A stretch of 21,808 bases of DNA from CAYMUC01 sp964471865 (GTDB lineage: Bacteria; Actinomycetota; Acidimicrobiia; Acidimicrobiales; Ilumatobacteraceae). The notes below the pieces were generated by a model. That model was not told the origin of the DNA. It did not search any database and saw only the letters and a list, made by a program, of their open reading frames with translations. Where the stretch lies: the NCBI GenBank assembly GCA_964471865.1, contig CAYYHU010000029.1, forward strand, positions 1-21,808, in the 5' to 3' direction. Both the position numbers and the translations under genes were made by a program. Below, in pieces: positions 14,584 through 21,630 of the stretch (its first letter is position 1; each line of letters begins with the position of its first letter).

Positions 14584-15501
14584 TCAGTCGGATTCGGGCT
14601 TGCCGATGACGGCGGTTCCCGACACCATGCATTCGTTCTCTCGGGGTGCGTCGCGTCGTAACCACACGTTCCACGTGTCGCCCTCGGGGCCCGCGTTCAT
14701 CTGACGTCCACCGGCGACGACTCGGTCGCCGTCGAAGACGGGACGATGGAACGCGACCGTCAGACGCCGAATCGTCCCGACACCGCAGTGGGCGTGCAGC
14801 GCGTTGACGACGTAACTGAGATTGAGTGGCCCCTGGTTGATCACCCGGCCTCCCAGCCCCATCGCCTCGGTCGCGGCTCGATCCCAGTGAACCCGGTACG
14901 GATCACGCAGGATCGCCGCCATCGTCTTCATCCGTTGGGGATCCACCGACTCGACCACGAACTCTCGAAGTGCGGCTCCGGACCCGGAATCCTCGAGAGT
15001 CTGGGGTTCGACGCGTCGAGCCCGGGTCGCGTCCGGCCCGCGTCGAAACCGCCACGAGTTGGTGACTCGAGCCACGAGAGCACCGCTGTCGGGGTCGGTG
15101 AGTTCGATACGAAACGCCATGGCGTCATAGGGCTGCCCCTCGACATCGACGCGACGCTCCCAGGCAACGATCGATCCCTCGACTCGGTAGTCGACATCGA
15201 CACGCAAGGCTCGGGGGTATTCCCAGTCGTACCCATCCAGACCCACCGACCCCGGACCGGTCGCTCCACACTTCGCGAACAACGTCTCGATCGAGATGCC
15301 CGCGCCCAGGATCGGGGCATGGAACAGTGCGATCGGATGCGCCAGGTCGTCGGGGAGCTGGTCCGCCGTCGTACAGTCGGTCAGGAGGAAGTTCTCCCAG
15401 GGGGCAATGCGGTAGTGACCGCCGGGGAACCTCCAACCGAGCACTCCGTCCAACGGGGGGTCCTGCGGGGTCGTCGGACGGTCGGGGTTCCATGTCGTCA
15501 T
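14584..15501 (-). CDS. MaoC-like double-hotdog acyl-CoA hydratase/dehydratase
   Basis: This 305-residue protein appears to be two fused hotdog domains. The N-terminal half (about 20-155) carries no catalytic motif. The C-terminal half (about 185-300) holds RDPYRVHWD, in which Asp200 and His205 keep the five-residue spacing of the hydratase-2 catalytic pair, followed by GRVINQGPLNLSYVVNALHA and FHRPVFDGDRV. Enzymes of this kind hydrate 2-enoyl-CoA in side-chain or ring degradation. The motif is degenerate (Asn and Pro replaced), so activity is probable but not certain. The start at 15501 lies only 15 bp from the divergent SDR start and has no Shine-Dalgarno sequence. An internal GTG at 15444 is an alternative. 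It converges with the flavoprotein gene. Confidence 0.8.
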   Translation of the reverse strand: MTTWNPDRPTTPQDPPLDGVLGWRFPGGHYRIAPWENFLLTDCTTADQLPDDLAHPIALFHAPILGAGISIETLFAKCGATGPGSVGLDGYDWEYPRALRVDVDYRVEGSIVAWERRVDVEGQPYDAMAFRIELTDPDSGALVARVTNSWRFRRGPDATRARRVEPQTLEDSGSGAALREFVVESVDPQRMKTMAAILRDPYRVHWDRAATEAMGLGGRVINQGPLNLSYVVNALHAHCGVGTIRRLTVAFHRPVFDGDRVVAGGRQMNAGPEGDTWNVWLRRDAPRENECMVSGTAVIGKPESD

Positions 15502-15516
15502 CCAAAGGAGTCTGCC

Positions 15517-16329
15517 ATGACCCAGAACCCGTCTCGTCCCACGGTTCCCGTCGATCCCGCCGACGCGAACCTCATGTCACTGTTTCGTATGGACGGTCTC
15601 GTAGCCGTGGTCACCGGAGCCGGCCGCGGCATCGGTCGGGGTATCGCCTTGGGCTTCGCCGATGCTGGCGCTGATCTGGTGATCACCGCCCGACGCGAAC
15701 ACGAACTCGAGGAGGTCGCCGAACGAATCCGCGAACGCGGTCGCTCGGTCGCGCTCCTTCCCGCCGACATCACCGCTCCCGAGACCGTGCCGGCCTTGGT
15801 GGAGACCGCGATGACGACGTTCGGTCGCCTCGACACCTGGGTGTCCAACGCCGGCACCTCGGAGTATCCGGGAACGTTTGCTTTCACCGAGTTCCCTGAA
15901 TGGCATTGGGATCAACAGCTCGCATTGAACCTCCGCCCGCATTTCGTCGCCGCAAAGGCCTGTGCCGAGGTGATGGAACCCGGGTCCACTCTGATTGGTA
16001 TCTCCTCGATCGCCGCGCTCAAACCGGCGGTCACTTTTGCCGCGTACGGCGCAGCCAAAGCGGGAATGAACTCTCTCGCGGTCACACTCGCGACCGAACT
16101 GGGCCCCAAGGGCATCCGCTCGAACGTGATCTCGCCGGGGACCGTGCCCACCGAAGCGACCAAGCGGGTGGGTCATGTCACTGATGAGCAACTCGAAGCC
16201 ACGGCCAAACGTCTTCCGGCCGGACGCCTCGGCACGCCCAGTGACATCGCCGCCGCCGCCGTCTGGTTGGCATCCCCGGCCGGGTCCTGGGTGACCGGCC
16301 AGAACATCGTGGTCGCCGGCGGAGCCTGA
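15517..16329 (+). CDS. Short-chain dehydrogenase/reductase (SDR)
   Basis: This 270-residue NAD(P)-dependent oxidoreductase is of the classical SDR type. It has the cofactor motif TGAGRGIG (33-40), NAG (111-113), Asn138, catalytic Ser163/164, and Tyr177 with Lys181 in YGAAK. SPGTVPTEATK near 210 and the C-terminal WVTGQNIVVAGG complete the family pattern. It probably oxidises a secondary alcohol or reduces a ketone, as in hydroxysteroid or 3-hydroxyacyl-CoA conversion; the substrate cannot be read from sequence. AAAGGAG lies 6 nt before the ATG at 15517. The frame is open to 14746, but that part lies opposite the MaoC gene. The stop abuts the stop of the SRPBCC gene with no base between. Confidence 0.92.
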   Translation: MTQNPSRPTVPVDPADANLMSLFRMDGLVAVVTGAGRGIGRGIALGFADAGADLVITARREHELEEVAERIRERGRSVALLPADITAPETVPALVETAMTTFGRLDTWVSNAGTSEYPGTFAFTEFPEWHWDQQLALNLRPHFVAAKACAEVMEPGSTLIGISSIAALKPAVTFAAYGAAKAGMNSLAVTLATELGPKGIRSNVISPGTVPTEATKRVGHVTDEQLEATAKRLPAGRLGTPSDIAAAAVWLASPAGSWVTGQNIVVAGGA

Positions 16330-16821
16330 TCACGCCTCGGCGAGGTCGCGCAAGCGTTCCAGAGTGGCGGCCAACATCGCGACGGGAACGACCGGCCACC
16401 TCGTGACACGCGCCTTCATCTCAGGATCGAAGTCGGACCAGTCACAGGACAGTTCGACCTCACAGTGACCCTCGTCTACAGGTCGGATCGCATACGCGTA
16501 CACATGCCCCAACGGCGGGCCGTCGACAGCTCCCACACTCCACGCAAAGAGTCGGTCCCCCTCGAAGGCCGTCACGGTGTTGCGCACCGTGTAGCGCCCG
16601 ATGGGAATGTCACCCAGCGGCGTGCGGTCCATGTCCATGATGAAGGAGTCACCCACTGCGGTGCAGGGACGCGAGTCCGGTGCTGCGACGAGCATGCCGG
16701 ATCCGTCGATGCGTACGTGCATCTCGGGATCACAGACCATCTCGAACACCGTTCGTGCCGAAGCCGTAACCGTGGCGCTGACCGCCACCCGTTCTGCTGC
16801 TGATGCGTCACCGTTCGCCAT
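16330..16821 (-). CDS. SRPBCC-family protein
   Basis: This is a 163-residue single-domain protein of the START/polyketide-cyclase-like fold: VSATVTASARTVFEMVCDPEMHVRIDGSG at the start, GDSFIMDM and GRYTVRNTVTAFEGDRLFAWSV in the middle strands, VELSCDWSDF near the end, and a long closing helix ending LERLRDLAEA. The fold has a deep hydrophobic cavity and binds or modifies hydrophobic ligands. No enzyme function is known for this subgroup. GGAGG lies 6 nt before the ATG at 16821. A possible -10 TAACGT sits at 16849-16844. Its place next to SDR, MaoC and KstD-like genes fits handling of a hydrophobic substrate, which is an inference. Confidence 0.78.
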   Translation of the reverse strand: MANGDASAAERVAVSATVTASARTVFEMVCDPEMHVRIDGSGMLVAAPDSRPCTAVGDSFIMDMDRTPLGDIPIGRYTVRNTVTAFEGDRLFAWSVGAVDGPPLGHVYAYAIRPVDEGHCEVELSCDWSDFDPEMKARVTRWPVVPVAMLAATLERLRDLAEA

Positions 16822-16900
16822 CGTCCACCTCCGCGATGGCGGGACGTTAGCGGTGACGGGACATCGGGGCGTGACCGGATTCGATCATGGCGTCGACCTC

Positions 16901-16912
16901 GGGTCGCGACCC
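16901..16912. repeat. 12-bp palindrome between SRPBCC and egtB
   Basis: GGGTCGCGACCC is perfectly self-complementary and lies just upstream of TACGGT (16919-16924), a possible egtB -10 box. It could be an operator. The weak surrounding promoter signals keep this tentative. Confidence 0.3.
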
Positions 16913-16947
16913 ACCGACTACGGTCAGGAAGCGGGGAGGTGAGACAT

Positions 16948-18294
16948 GTGACCGCGACCCCGACTCGACAGGACCTGACATCACCGGATCCCGATGGGGA
17001 CTCGGTGGGCGCTCGTCGCCAACCCCATGCCGAGCTCGCAAGGTATCTCGAGGTCCGAGGCCTTACCGACGCGTTGTGCGCGGAGTTGAGTGCCGAGGAC
17101 CAGACCGCTCAATCGATGCCGGATGTCAGTCCGACCAAATGGCATCGCGCCCACACGACCTGGTTCTTCGAAACCTTCGTTCTCCGGCCTCACCACCCCG
17201 GGTACATCGAGTTCGACCCCGGGTTCGAGCATCTGTTCAACAGCTACTACGAAGGGGTCGGGTCGCCGTATCCGCGCGCCGAGCGCGGGGCGATCACCCG
17301 GCCCGGAATCGAACGGATCGCGCAGTACCGAGACCATGTCGACTCGGCGATGGTCGAGCTGTTGGCACCCGGGTGCGACGCTCCCACCGCCGAACTCGTG
17401 ACCCTGGGACTGCACCATGAACAGCAGCATCAAGAACTCCTACTCATGGACATCGCCCACGTGCTGTCGCGACATCCCGACCATCCGGCATACCGACCGG
17501 TCATGGCCGACGCGCCATCACCGCTTCTCGATCCCGGTTGGATCACCATCCCGGGTGGGGTCGTCGAGATCGGACACGACGGGAACGGATTCGCCTTCGA
17601 CAACGAAGGCCCCCGCCACCGGGTCTGGCTCGAACCCTTCGAGATCGCAACGCGACTCGTCACCAACGGCGACTGGTGCGAGTTCATCGCTGATGGGGGC
17701 TACGAGCGAAGTTCGCTGTGGCTGAGCGACGGATGGAACCACTGCCGCACTGCCGGATGGCGCGCTCCGCTGTACTGGTCCAAGCCGGACGGTTCCTGGG
17801 TCGAAGGCACCCTCGGCGGTCGCACGGAGCTGGATCCGCACCGCCCGGTCAGCCACGTGAGCTTCTACGAGGCCGAAGCGTTCGCCCGATGGAAGGGTGC
17901 TCGACTGGCCACCGAGGCCGAATGGGAGCAGGCCGTGACCTCTCAGAGAATCTGTCCTGACGATCCCAAGGACGCAGAGTCTCGTTTCGATCCGAACCGC
18001 CTCCTGCCCCGACCCGCCACGCCCGGTGGCGGGTCGACATCGGAACTGGCCGAAGCCTTCGGACGCGTCTGGCAGTGGACCGCCAGCGCTTATCTCCCCT
18101 ACCCCGGATTCCGTCCGGCGCCAGGAGCCGTGGGGGAATACAACGGCAAGTTCATGTCCGGTCAGATGGTGCTGCGCGGCAGCAGCTGTCTGACCCCTCC
18201 CGGTCATGCCCGGGTCAGCTATCGCAATTTCTTCCCGCCGAGCGCCCGATGGCCGATGACCGGAGTCCGCCTGGCTCGAGACGTCACGTCGTGA
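16948..18294 (+). CDS. egtB: Ergothioneine biosynthesis iron enzyme EgtB
   Basis: This 448-residue non-haem iron enzyme joins hercynine to gamma-glutamylcysteine or cysteine with oxygen, giving a sulfoxide, the central step of ergothioneine synthesis. The N-terminal DinB-like domain has HRAHTTWFFETF and HHEQQHQELLLMDIAH, which supply the three iron-binding histidines (probably 69, 157 and 161). The C-terminal FGE-sulfatase-like domain runs from GWITIPGGVVEIG to the end, with LATEAEWEQA, GRVWQWTAS and VLRGSSCLTPP. GGGGAGG precedes the GTG at 16948 by 8 nt, so I prefer it to the GTG at 16939, which overlaps the Shine-Dalgarno sequence. The usual partner egtD, the methyltransferase, is not in the window. 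Whether Cys or gamma-Glu-Cys is used cannot be decided here. Confidence 0.93.
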   Translation: MTATPTRQDLTSPDPDGDSVGARRQPHAELARYLEVRGLTDALCAELSAEDQTAQSMPDVSPTKWHRAHTTWFFETFVLRPHHPGYIEFDPGFEHLFNSYYEGVGSPYPRAERGAITRPGIERIAQYRDHVDSAMVELLAPGCDAPTAELVTLGLHHEQQHQELLLMDIAHVLSRHPDHPAYRPVMADAPSPLLDPGWITIPGGVVEIGHDGNGFAFDNEGPRHRVWLEPFEIATRLVTNGDWCEFIADGGYERSSLWLSDGWNHCRTAGWRAPLYWSKPDGSWVEGTLGGRTELDPHRPVSHVSFYEAEAFARWKGARLATEAEWEQAVTSQRICPDDPKDAESRFDPNRLLPRPATPGGGSTSELAEAFGRVWQWTASAYLPYPGFRPAPGAVGEYNGKFMSGQMVLRGSSCLTPPGHARVSYRNFFPPSARWPMTGVRLARDVTS

Positions 18295-18330
18295 CGGGTG
18301 CGATACCTCCGCGCCGGCGCCACGCCCACG

Positions 18331-18382
18331 ACCCTGAGCCGTCCGACATCGACGATCGACGGGCTCTATCGAGCAGCAGGGT
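18331..18382. terminator. Imperfect stem-loop between egtB and Dabb genes
   Basis: An outer ACCCTG/CAGGGT pair (18331-18336, 18377-18382) encloses GAGCC-GTC against GACGGGCTC (18336-18343, 18358-18366), with one bulged base. It sits between convergent stop codons, where a two-way terminator is expected. The fold is imperfect. Confidence 0.3.
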
Positions 18383-18711
18383 CACAACGCGACTTGGACA
18401 GCAACCCGATCGGTGACCACCGGCAGGATCAACTCGGCGATCACTCGGCGATGTTCGGGATGATCTCGGTAGACGAGATAGTCCTCACGACTCGCAAAGT
18501 CGGCCACCACCACGAAATCGGCGTTGCCCTCGTTGATACCGAGATCCGCACCGAAGTCGTAGGCGACGATCGTTCCCACCGCGGCAGGAAGCGCCGACAA
18601 GGCCCTACGCAACGCTTCGACGTCGGCGTCGGTGACCCCGTCACGCCAACGGAACATCACCACATGGCGCACGGCGCCACCGCTGGCGCCCGTCCTGTCG
18701 TCACCATTCAT
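18382..18711 (-). CDS. Dabb-family (stress-responsive alpha/beta barrel) protein
   Basis: This small protein of 109 residues has one dimeric alpha/beta-barrel domain: VRHVVMFRWRDGVTDADVEALRRAL at the start, then GADLGINEGNADFVVVADF, and YLVYRDHPEHRRVIAELILPVV, the typical Dabb ending. Members bind small hydrophobic ligands or act in polyketide or aromatic chemistry; no reaction can be assigned. I chose the ATG at 18711, with AAAGG 8 nt upstream. The open frame continues to 18858 but carries no domain. It is divergent from the P450 gene across 275 bp, in which I find no gene. Confidence 0.82.
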   Translation of the reverse strand: MNGDDRTGASGGAVRHVVMFRWRDGVTDADVEALRRALSALPAAVGTIVAYDFGADLGINEGNADFVVVADFASREDYLVYRDHPEHRRVIAELILPVVTDRVAVQVAL

Positions 18712-18986
18712 GTCGATCACCTTTCTCGGGCGCTCCTGACTGTCATCAGGGCGAGTCCCGACCACCACTCGGAGCCTCGTCTCGGGACATCGGTGGCCCG
18801 CTCGGATTCGCCCACGCCCCATCGTGTCACCGTCGCCCGGGTCGATCCCCATCTGCAACGATCACGTCTCGGGATCGACGGGCGCTGACTCACGTCGCCG
18901 GCGAGGCGCGTCCCATGGCTGTGTAGCGTCGTCGCTGGTGGCCACGGCCAACCGGTCAGGTTCCCCCGGGTAGGTACTGTGCGGCC
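18712..18986. other. 275-bp divergent region between Dabb and P450 genes
   Basis: No coding sequence or RNA gene is supported here. It should hold both promoters. The only clear element is the -10-like box at 18975-18980 for the P450 gene; an 8-bp palindrome CGCCGGCG near 18897 is probably chance. Confidence 0.4.
18975..18980 (+). promoter_or_regulatory. Candidate leaderless -10 box of the P450 gene
   Basis: TACTGT stands exactly 6 nt before the ATG at 18987, and no Shine-Dalgarno sequence is present, so the mRNA probably starts at the A of the start codon. No -35 match is visible. Confidence 0.5.
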
Positions 18987-20240
18987 ATGGATCCTCAGTC
19001 CGAACCATCCCTCGAGGAAGCCGGCCGGGCGATCTTGTCCGGAGCCACCTATACCGAGCCTGCGGTCTTCCACGCCGCGGCGGCCCGATTACGACGCGAC
19101 GACCCTGTTCATCGGGTCGAACACCCGGATTTCAACCCGTTCTATGTGATCTCCCGACATGGTGACGTTCATGACATCGAGGTTCGTCACGCCACCATGC
19201 TGAACGCTCCCCGGGCGATCCTGGGCACCAAACAAGCCGACGAGAACCGCAAACTCCAAGGCCATCTCGTGACGTCACTGGTGCAGATGGACGATCCCGC
19301 ACACCGTCTGCATCGCCAGTTGACCGCTGAGTGGTTCCTGCCCAAGAACCTCGCCCGGCTTCAGTCGCATCTCGATGATCTCGCTCGACGTTCCCTCGAC
19401 CAGATGATCGCCGCGGGTGGTCGATGCGACTTCGCAGCCGATATCGCGATGCAGTTTCCGCTCTATGTGATCCTCACGATCCTCGGCCTTCCCGAATCCG
19501 ACTATCCGCGCATGTTGCAGTTGACCCAGGAACTCTTCGGTGCCGAAGACCCTGAGTACGCACGCGACGAGGACCGTCTCGCCAGCCTGAAACAAACCGT
19601 GGCCGAGTTCGTCACCTACTTCGACGCGTTGACCGCGACCCGTCAGGCCGAACCCGCAGACGATCTCGCCTCGGTGATCGCGAACGGCATCATCGATGAT
19701 CGTCCCATCGGTCACCGCGAACAGTTGGGCTACTACATCATCGTGGCCACCGCCGGTCATGACACGACCTCCAATGCGATGTCAGGAGGTCTGCTGGCTC
19801 TGCTCGAACATCCTGAAGAGCTCGATCGCCTACGACGGGAACCGTCACTCCTCGCGACGGCGGTGGACGAAATGATCCGGTGGACATCACCGGTGAAGCA
19901 CTTCATGCGGACCGCGACCCAGGATCATGAGATCGCCGGGACCACGGTGCATGCCGGCGAAGACGTCTTGTTGTCGTATTGGTCGGCGAATTTCGACGAT
20001 CGGGTGTTCACTGATCCGTTCCGTTTCGATGTCTCGCGTTCCCCGAACAAACATCTCGCGTTCGGCTTCGGAATCCATTACTGCCTGGGAGCGATGCTCG
20101 CCCGGATGGAACTCAAAGCGATGTTCACCGCCCTGATCCCTCGCCTTCGCCATATCGAACTGGACGGCACTCCGGAGTGGACCCGCTCCACCTTCGTCAG
20201 CGGCCTCAAACGACTACCGGTCCGCTACCAACTAGGGTGA
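18987..20240 (+). CDS. Cytochrome P450 (CYP125/CYP142-like)
   Basis: This is a 417-residue soluble bacterial P450 that inserts one oxygen atom from O2 into an organic substrate, using electrons from a ferredoxin system. The I-helix oxygen-activating motif AGHDTTS is at 256-262, the ExxR pair is Glu295/Arg298, the segment TSPVKHFMRTA follows, and the haem loop FGFGIHYCLG has Cys366 as iron ligand. The PVKHFMRTA segment and the C-terminal FVSGLKRLPVRY resemble CYP125/CYP142/CYP124 enzymes, which oxidise the terminal methyl of steroid side chains or branched lipids. That substrate class is an inference. No ferredoxin or reductase gene is nearby. The Lys-rich protein gene starts 4 bp after the stop, so both are probably on one transcript. 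Confidence 0.95.
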   Translation: MDPQSEPSLEEAGRAILSGATYTEPAVFHAAAARLRRDDPVHRVEHPDFNPFYVISRHGDVHDIEVRHATMLNAPRAILGTKQADENRKLQGHLVTSLVQMDDPAHRLHRQLTAEWFLPKNLARLQSHLDDLARRSLDQMIAAGGRCDFAADIAMQFPLYVILTILGLPESDYPRMLQLTQELFGAEDPEYARDEDRLASLKQTVAEFVTYFDALTATRQAEPADDLASVIANGIIDDRPIGHREQLGYYIIVATAGHDTTSNAMSGGLLALLEHPEELDRLRREPSLLATAVDEMIRWTSPVKHFMRTATQDHEIAGTTVHAGEDVLLSYWSANFDDRVFTDPFRFDVSRSPNKHLAFGFGIHYCLGAMLARMELKAMFTALIPRLRHIELDGTPEWTRSTFVSGLKRLPVRYQLG

Positions 20241-20244
20241 CTCC

Positions 20245-20676
20245 ATGGCTTTGACGGTGGTAGGACGCGGCAAACTACGCGAATGGTTCGACGGTGATCC
20301 GGTGTGGAAAGAGATCACCCCGAAGCGACGCAAGAAACTCGACGCCCAAGCCGAGGCGCTCGCTGAAGCCGGAGTCGAAGGTGGTGACGTCACCCAGTTC
20401 GCTGCCGGTGCTGGTGGTGGGACCGCTGCGGTTGCGGCATCCGACGACCTCGAGGACAGCGAGATGATCGATGAGGTCGAGGACGCCGATGGGGGCGAAG
20501 GCGGCAGCGACAAGAAGGCGGCCGCTGGTAAGGCCGCCAGCAAGGCCTTCACCAAGCCCAAGATCACCGGGCCGACCATCACGTCCAAGGGAATCAAGGG
20601 TCCCAAAGTGAAGGCACCCAAGATGAAAGCCATCAAGGTCAAGGCACCCAAGATGAAGGCCCCCAAAATCAAGTGA
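20245..20676 (+). CDS. Unrecognised protein with acidic linker and Lys/Pro repeat tail
   Basis: I do not recognise this 143-residue protein. The N-terminus (1-44) is a mixed segment, LREWFDGDPVWKEITPKRRKK followed by an Ala/Glu-rich likely helix. Residues 45-66 are Gly/Ala-rich, 67-89 strongly acidic, and 90-143 strongly basic with no acidic residue after Asp89. The tail repeats K-[IVM]-K-A-P, including the unit VKAPKMKA twice ten residues apart. There is no signal peptide or membrane segment. Lys/Pro/Ala tails occur in actinobacterial nucleoid proteins such as HU and in eukaryotic linker histones, so nucleic-acid or polyanion binding is possible but unproven. AGGGTG precedes the ATG. The gene follows the P450 by 4 bp, so they are probably cotranscribed, and is followed by a dioxygenase gene. 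Confidence 0.8.
   Translation: MALTVVGRGKLREWFDGDPVWKEITPKRRKKLDAQAEALAEAGVEGGDVTQFAAGAGGGTAAVAASDDLEDSEMIDEVEDADGGEGGSDKKAAAGKAASKAFTKPKITGPTITSKGIKGPKVKAPKMKAIKVKAPKMKAPKIK
20611..20670 (+). repeat. 30-bp tandem repeat in the Lys/Pro tail
   Basis: The 17-mer AAGGCACCCAAGATGAA occurs at 20611-20627 and 20641-20657. The whole 30-bp unit is repeated with a few changes, encoding two ten-residue units of the type KAPKMKAxKx. Confidence 0.8.
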
Positions 20677-20731
20677 GTCCCCCTGTGGACGTCGATGACG
20701 AAGCTGGGCCCTCGAGGGCGGACTACCGCCG

Positions 20732-21592
20732 GTGACGTCGGCGTTCGAGGTCGATCGACTCTCGGGAAGTCTCGGCGCCGTCGTGTCCGGGCTCGACGTG
20801 TCGAGCCCCTCGAGCATCGAGACCGTCCTCGAGTTGTTGGAGCGTCACCATGTGGTGGCGTTGATCGATCAGTTCCTCGATCTCGACGCACTCGAAGCCC
20901 TCACCGATGATCTCGGAGGACGGTCGATCACCCCATTCATCGATCCGATACCGGGACGCCCCTTCGTCATTCGGGTGGTGAAGGAACCTGATGACGAGCT
21001 GAATTTCGCCAACGCATGGCATACCGATCTGTCGTATCTAGCCGCACCACCGGCGTACACGGTGCTTGCGGCTGTCGAGGTACCAGACGTGGGTGGGGAC
21101 ACGATCTGGGCGAATCAACACCTCGCCTACGACACCCTGCCCAACCATCTGCAAGAGCAGCTCCTCACGATGACGGCACGCCATTCCGCCGGGGTCGCAT
21201 ACGGAACGGGCGGATACCTCGAGCGGGTCGCGTCCAAGTCCTCGATGACGATCGCCCCCTCCCCCGAGGCTCATGCCAGCCAGGAGCATCCCGTGGTGGT
21301 CGCCCATCCCCGCAGCGGTCGGGCGGCGCTGTACGTGAATCCGGTGTACACCACCGAGATCCTGCGACCCGACGGCACCTCGGACCCGAACCTGCTCGCG
21401 CGCCTCGTGAACCATGCCACCCATCCCAACCTCACCTGTCGCCTGCGATGGCGCCCAGGGATGGTGGCGATCTGGGACAACGTCGCCACCCAACACCTCG
21501 CGATCAACGACTATGCACGTGAACGTCGCGACATGGTGCGCACATCGGTCGCCGGATCCCCTCTCCCCCGGTACGTCCCGAGCCCCGCCTGA
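20732..21592 (+). CDS. TauD/TfdA-family Fe(II)/2-oxoglutarate dioxygenase
   Basis: This 286-residue cytoplasmic oxygenase couples 2-oxoglutarate decarboxylation to hydroxylation of a substrate. The iron site is His97 and Asp99 in WHTDLSY plus His255 in WDNVATQHLAINDY. Arg266 or Arg270 (RRDMVR) should hold 2-oxoglutarate. GGDTIWANQHLAYDTL and the C-terminal motif are typical of the TauD/TfdA group, whose known substrates include taurine, 2,4-D and other sulfonates or aryloxy acids; this one cannot be named. The start GTG at 20732 has only a weak, distant GAGGG (20714-20718), but homology begins there (ATAB-type first strand FEVDRLSGSLGAVVSGLD). It lies 55 bp downstream of the Lys-rich protein gene on the same strand. 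Confidence 0.92.
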   Translation: MTSAFEVDRLSGSLGAVVSGLDVSSPSSIETVLELLERHHVVALIDQFLDLDALEALTDDLGGRSITPFIDPIPGRPFVIRVVKEPDDELNFANAWHTDLSYLAAPPAYTVLAAVEVPDVGGDTIWANQHLAYDTLPNHLQEQLLTMTARHSAGVAYGTGGYLERVASKSSMTIAPSPEAHASQEHPVVVAHPRSGRAALYVNPVYTTEILRPDGTSDPNLLARLVNHATHPNLTCRLRWRPGMVAIWDNVATQHLAINDYARERRDMVRTSVAGSPLPRYVPSPA

Positions 21593-21630
21593 CGCCAAAG
21601 AGGCTGTGGCGCTCATGGGAGACTTCGGCG

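Noticed and set aside
14746..15516. Upstream extension of the SDR gene
   Set aside because: It lies opposite the MaoC gene. AAAGGAG and the start of homology support 15517.
20245..20676. Reading of the Lys-rich protein as a ferredoxin partner of the P450
   Set aside because: It has no cysteine at all, so it cannot carry an iron-sulfur cluster.
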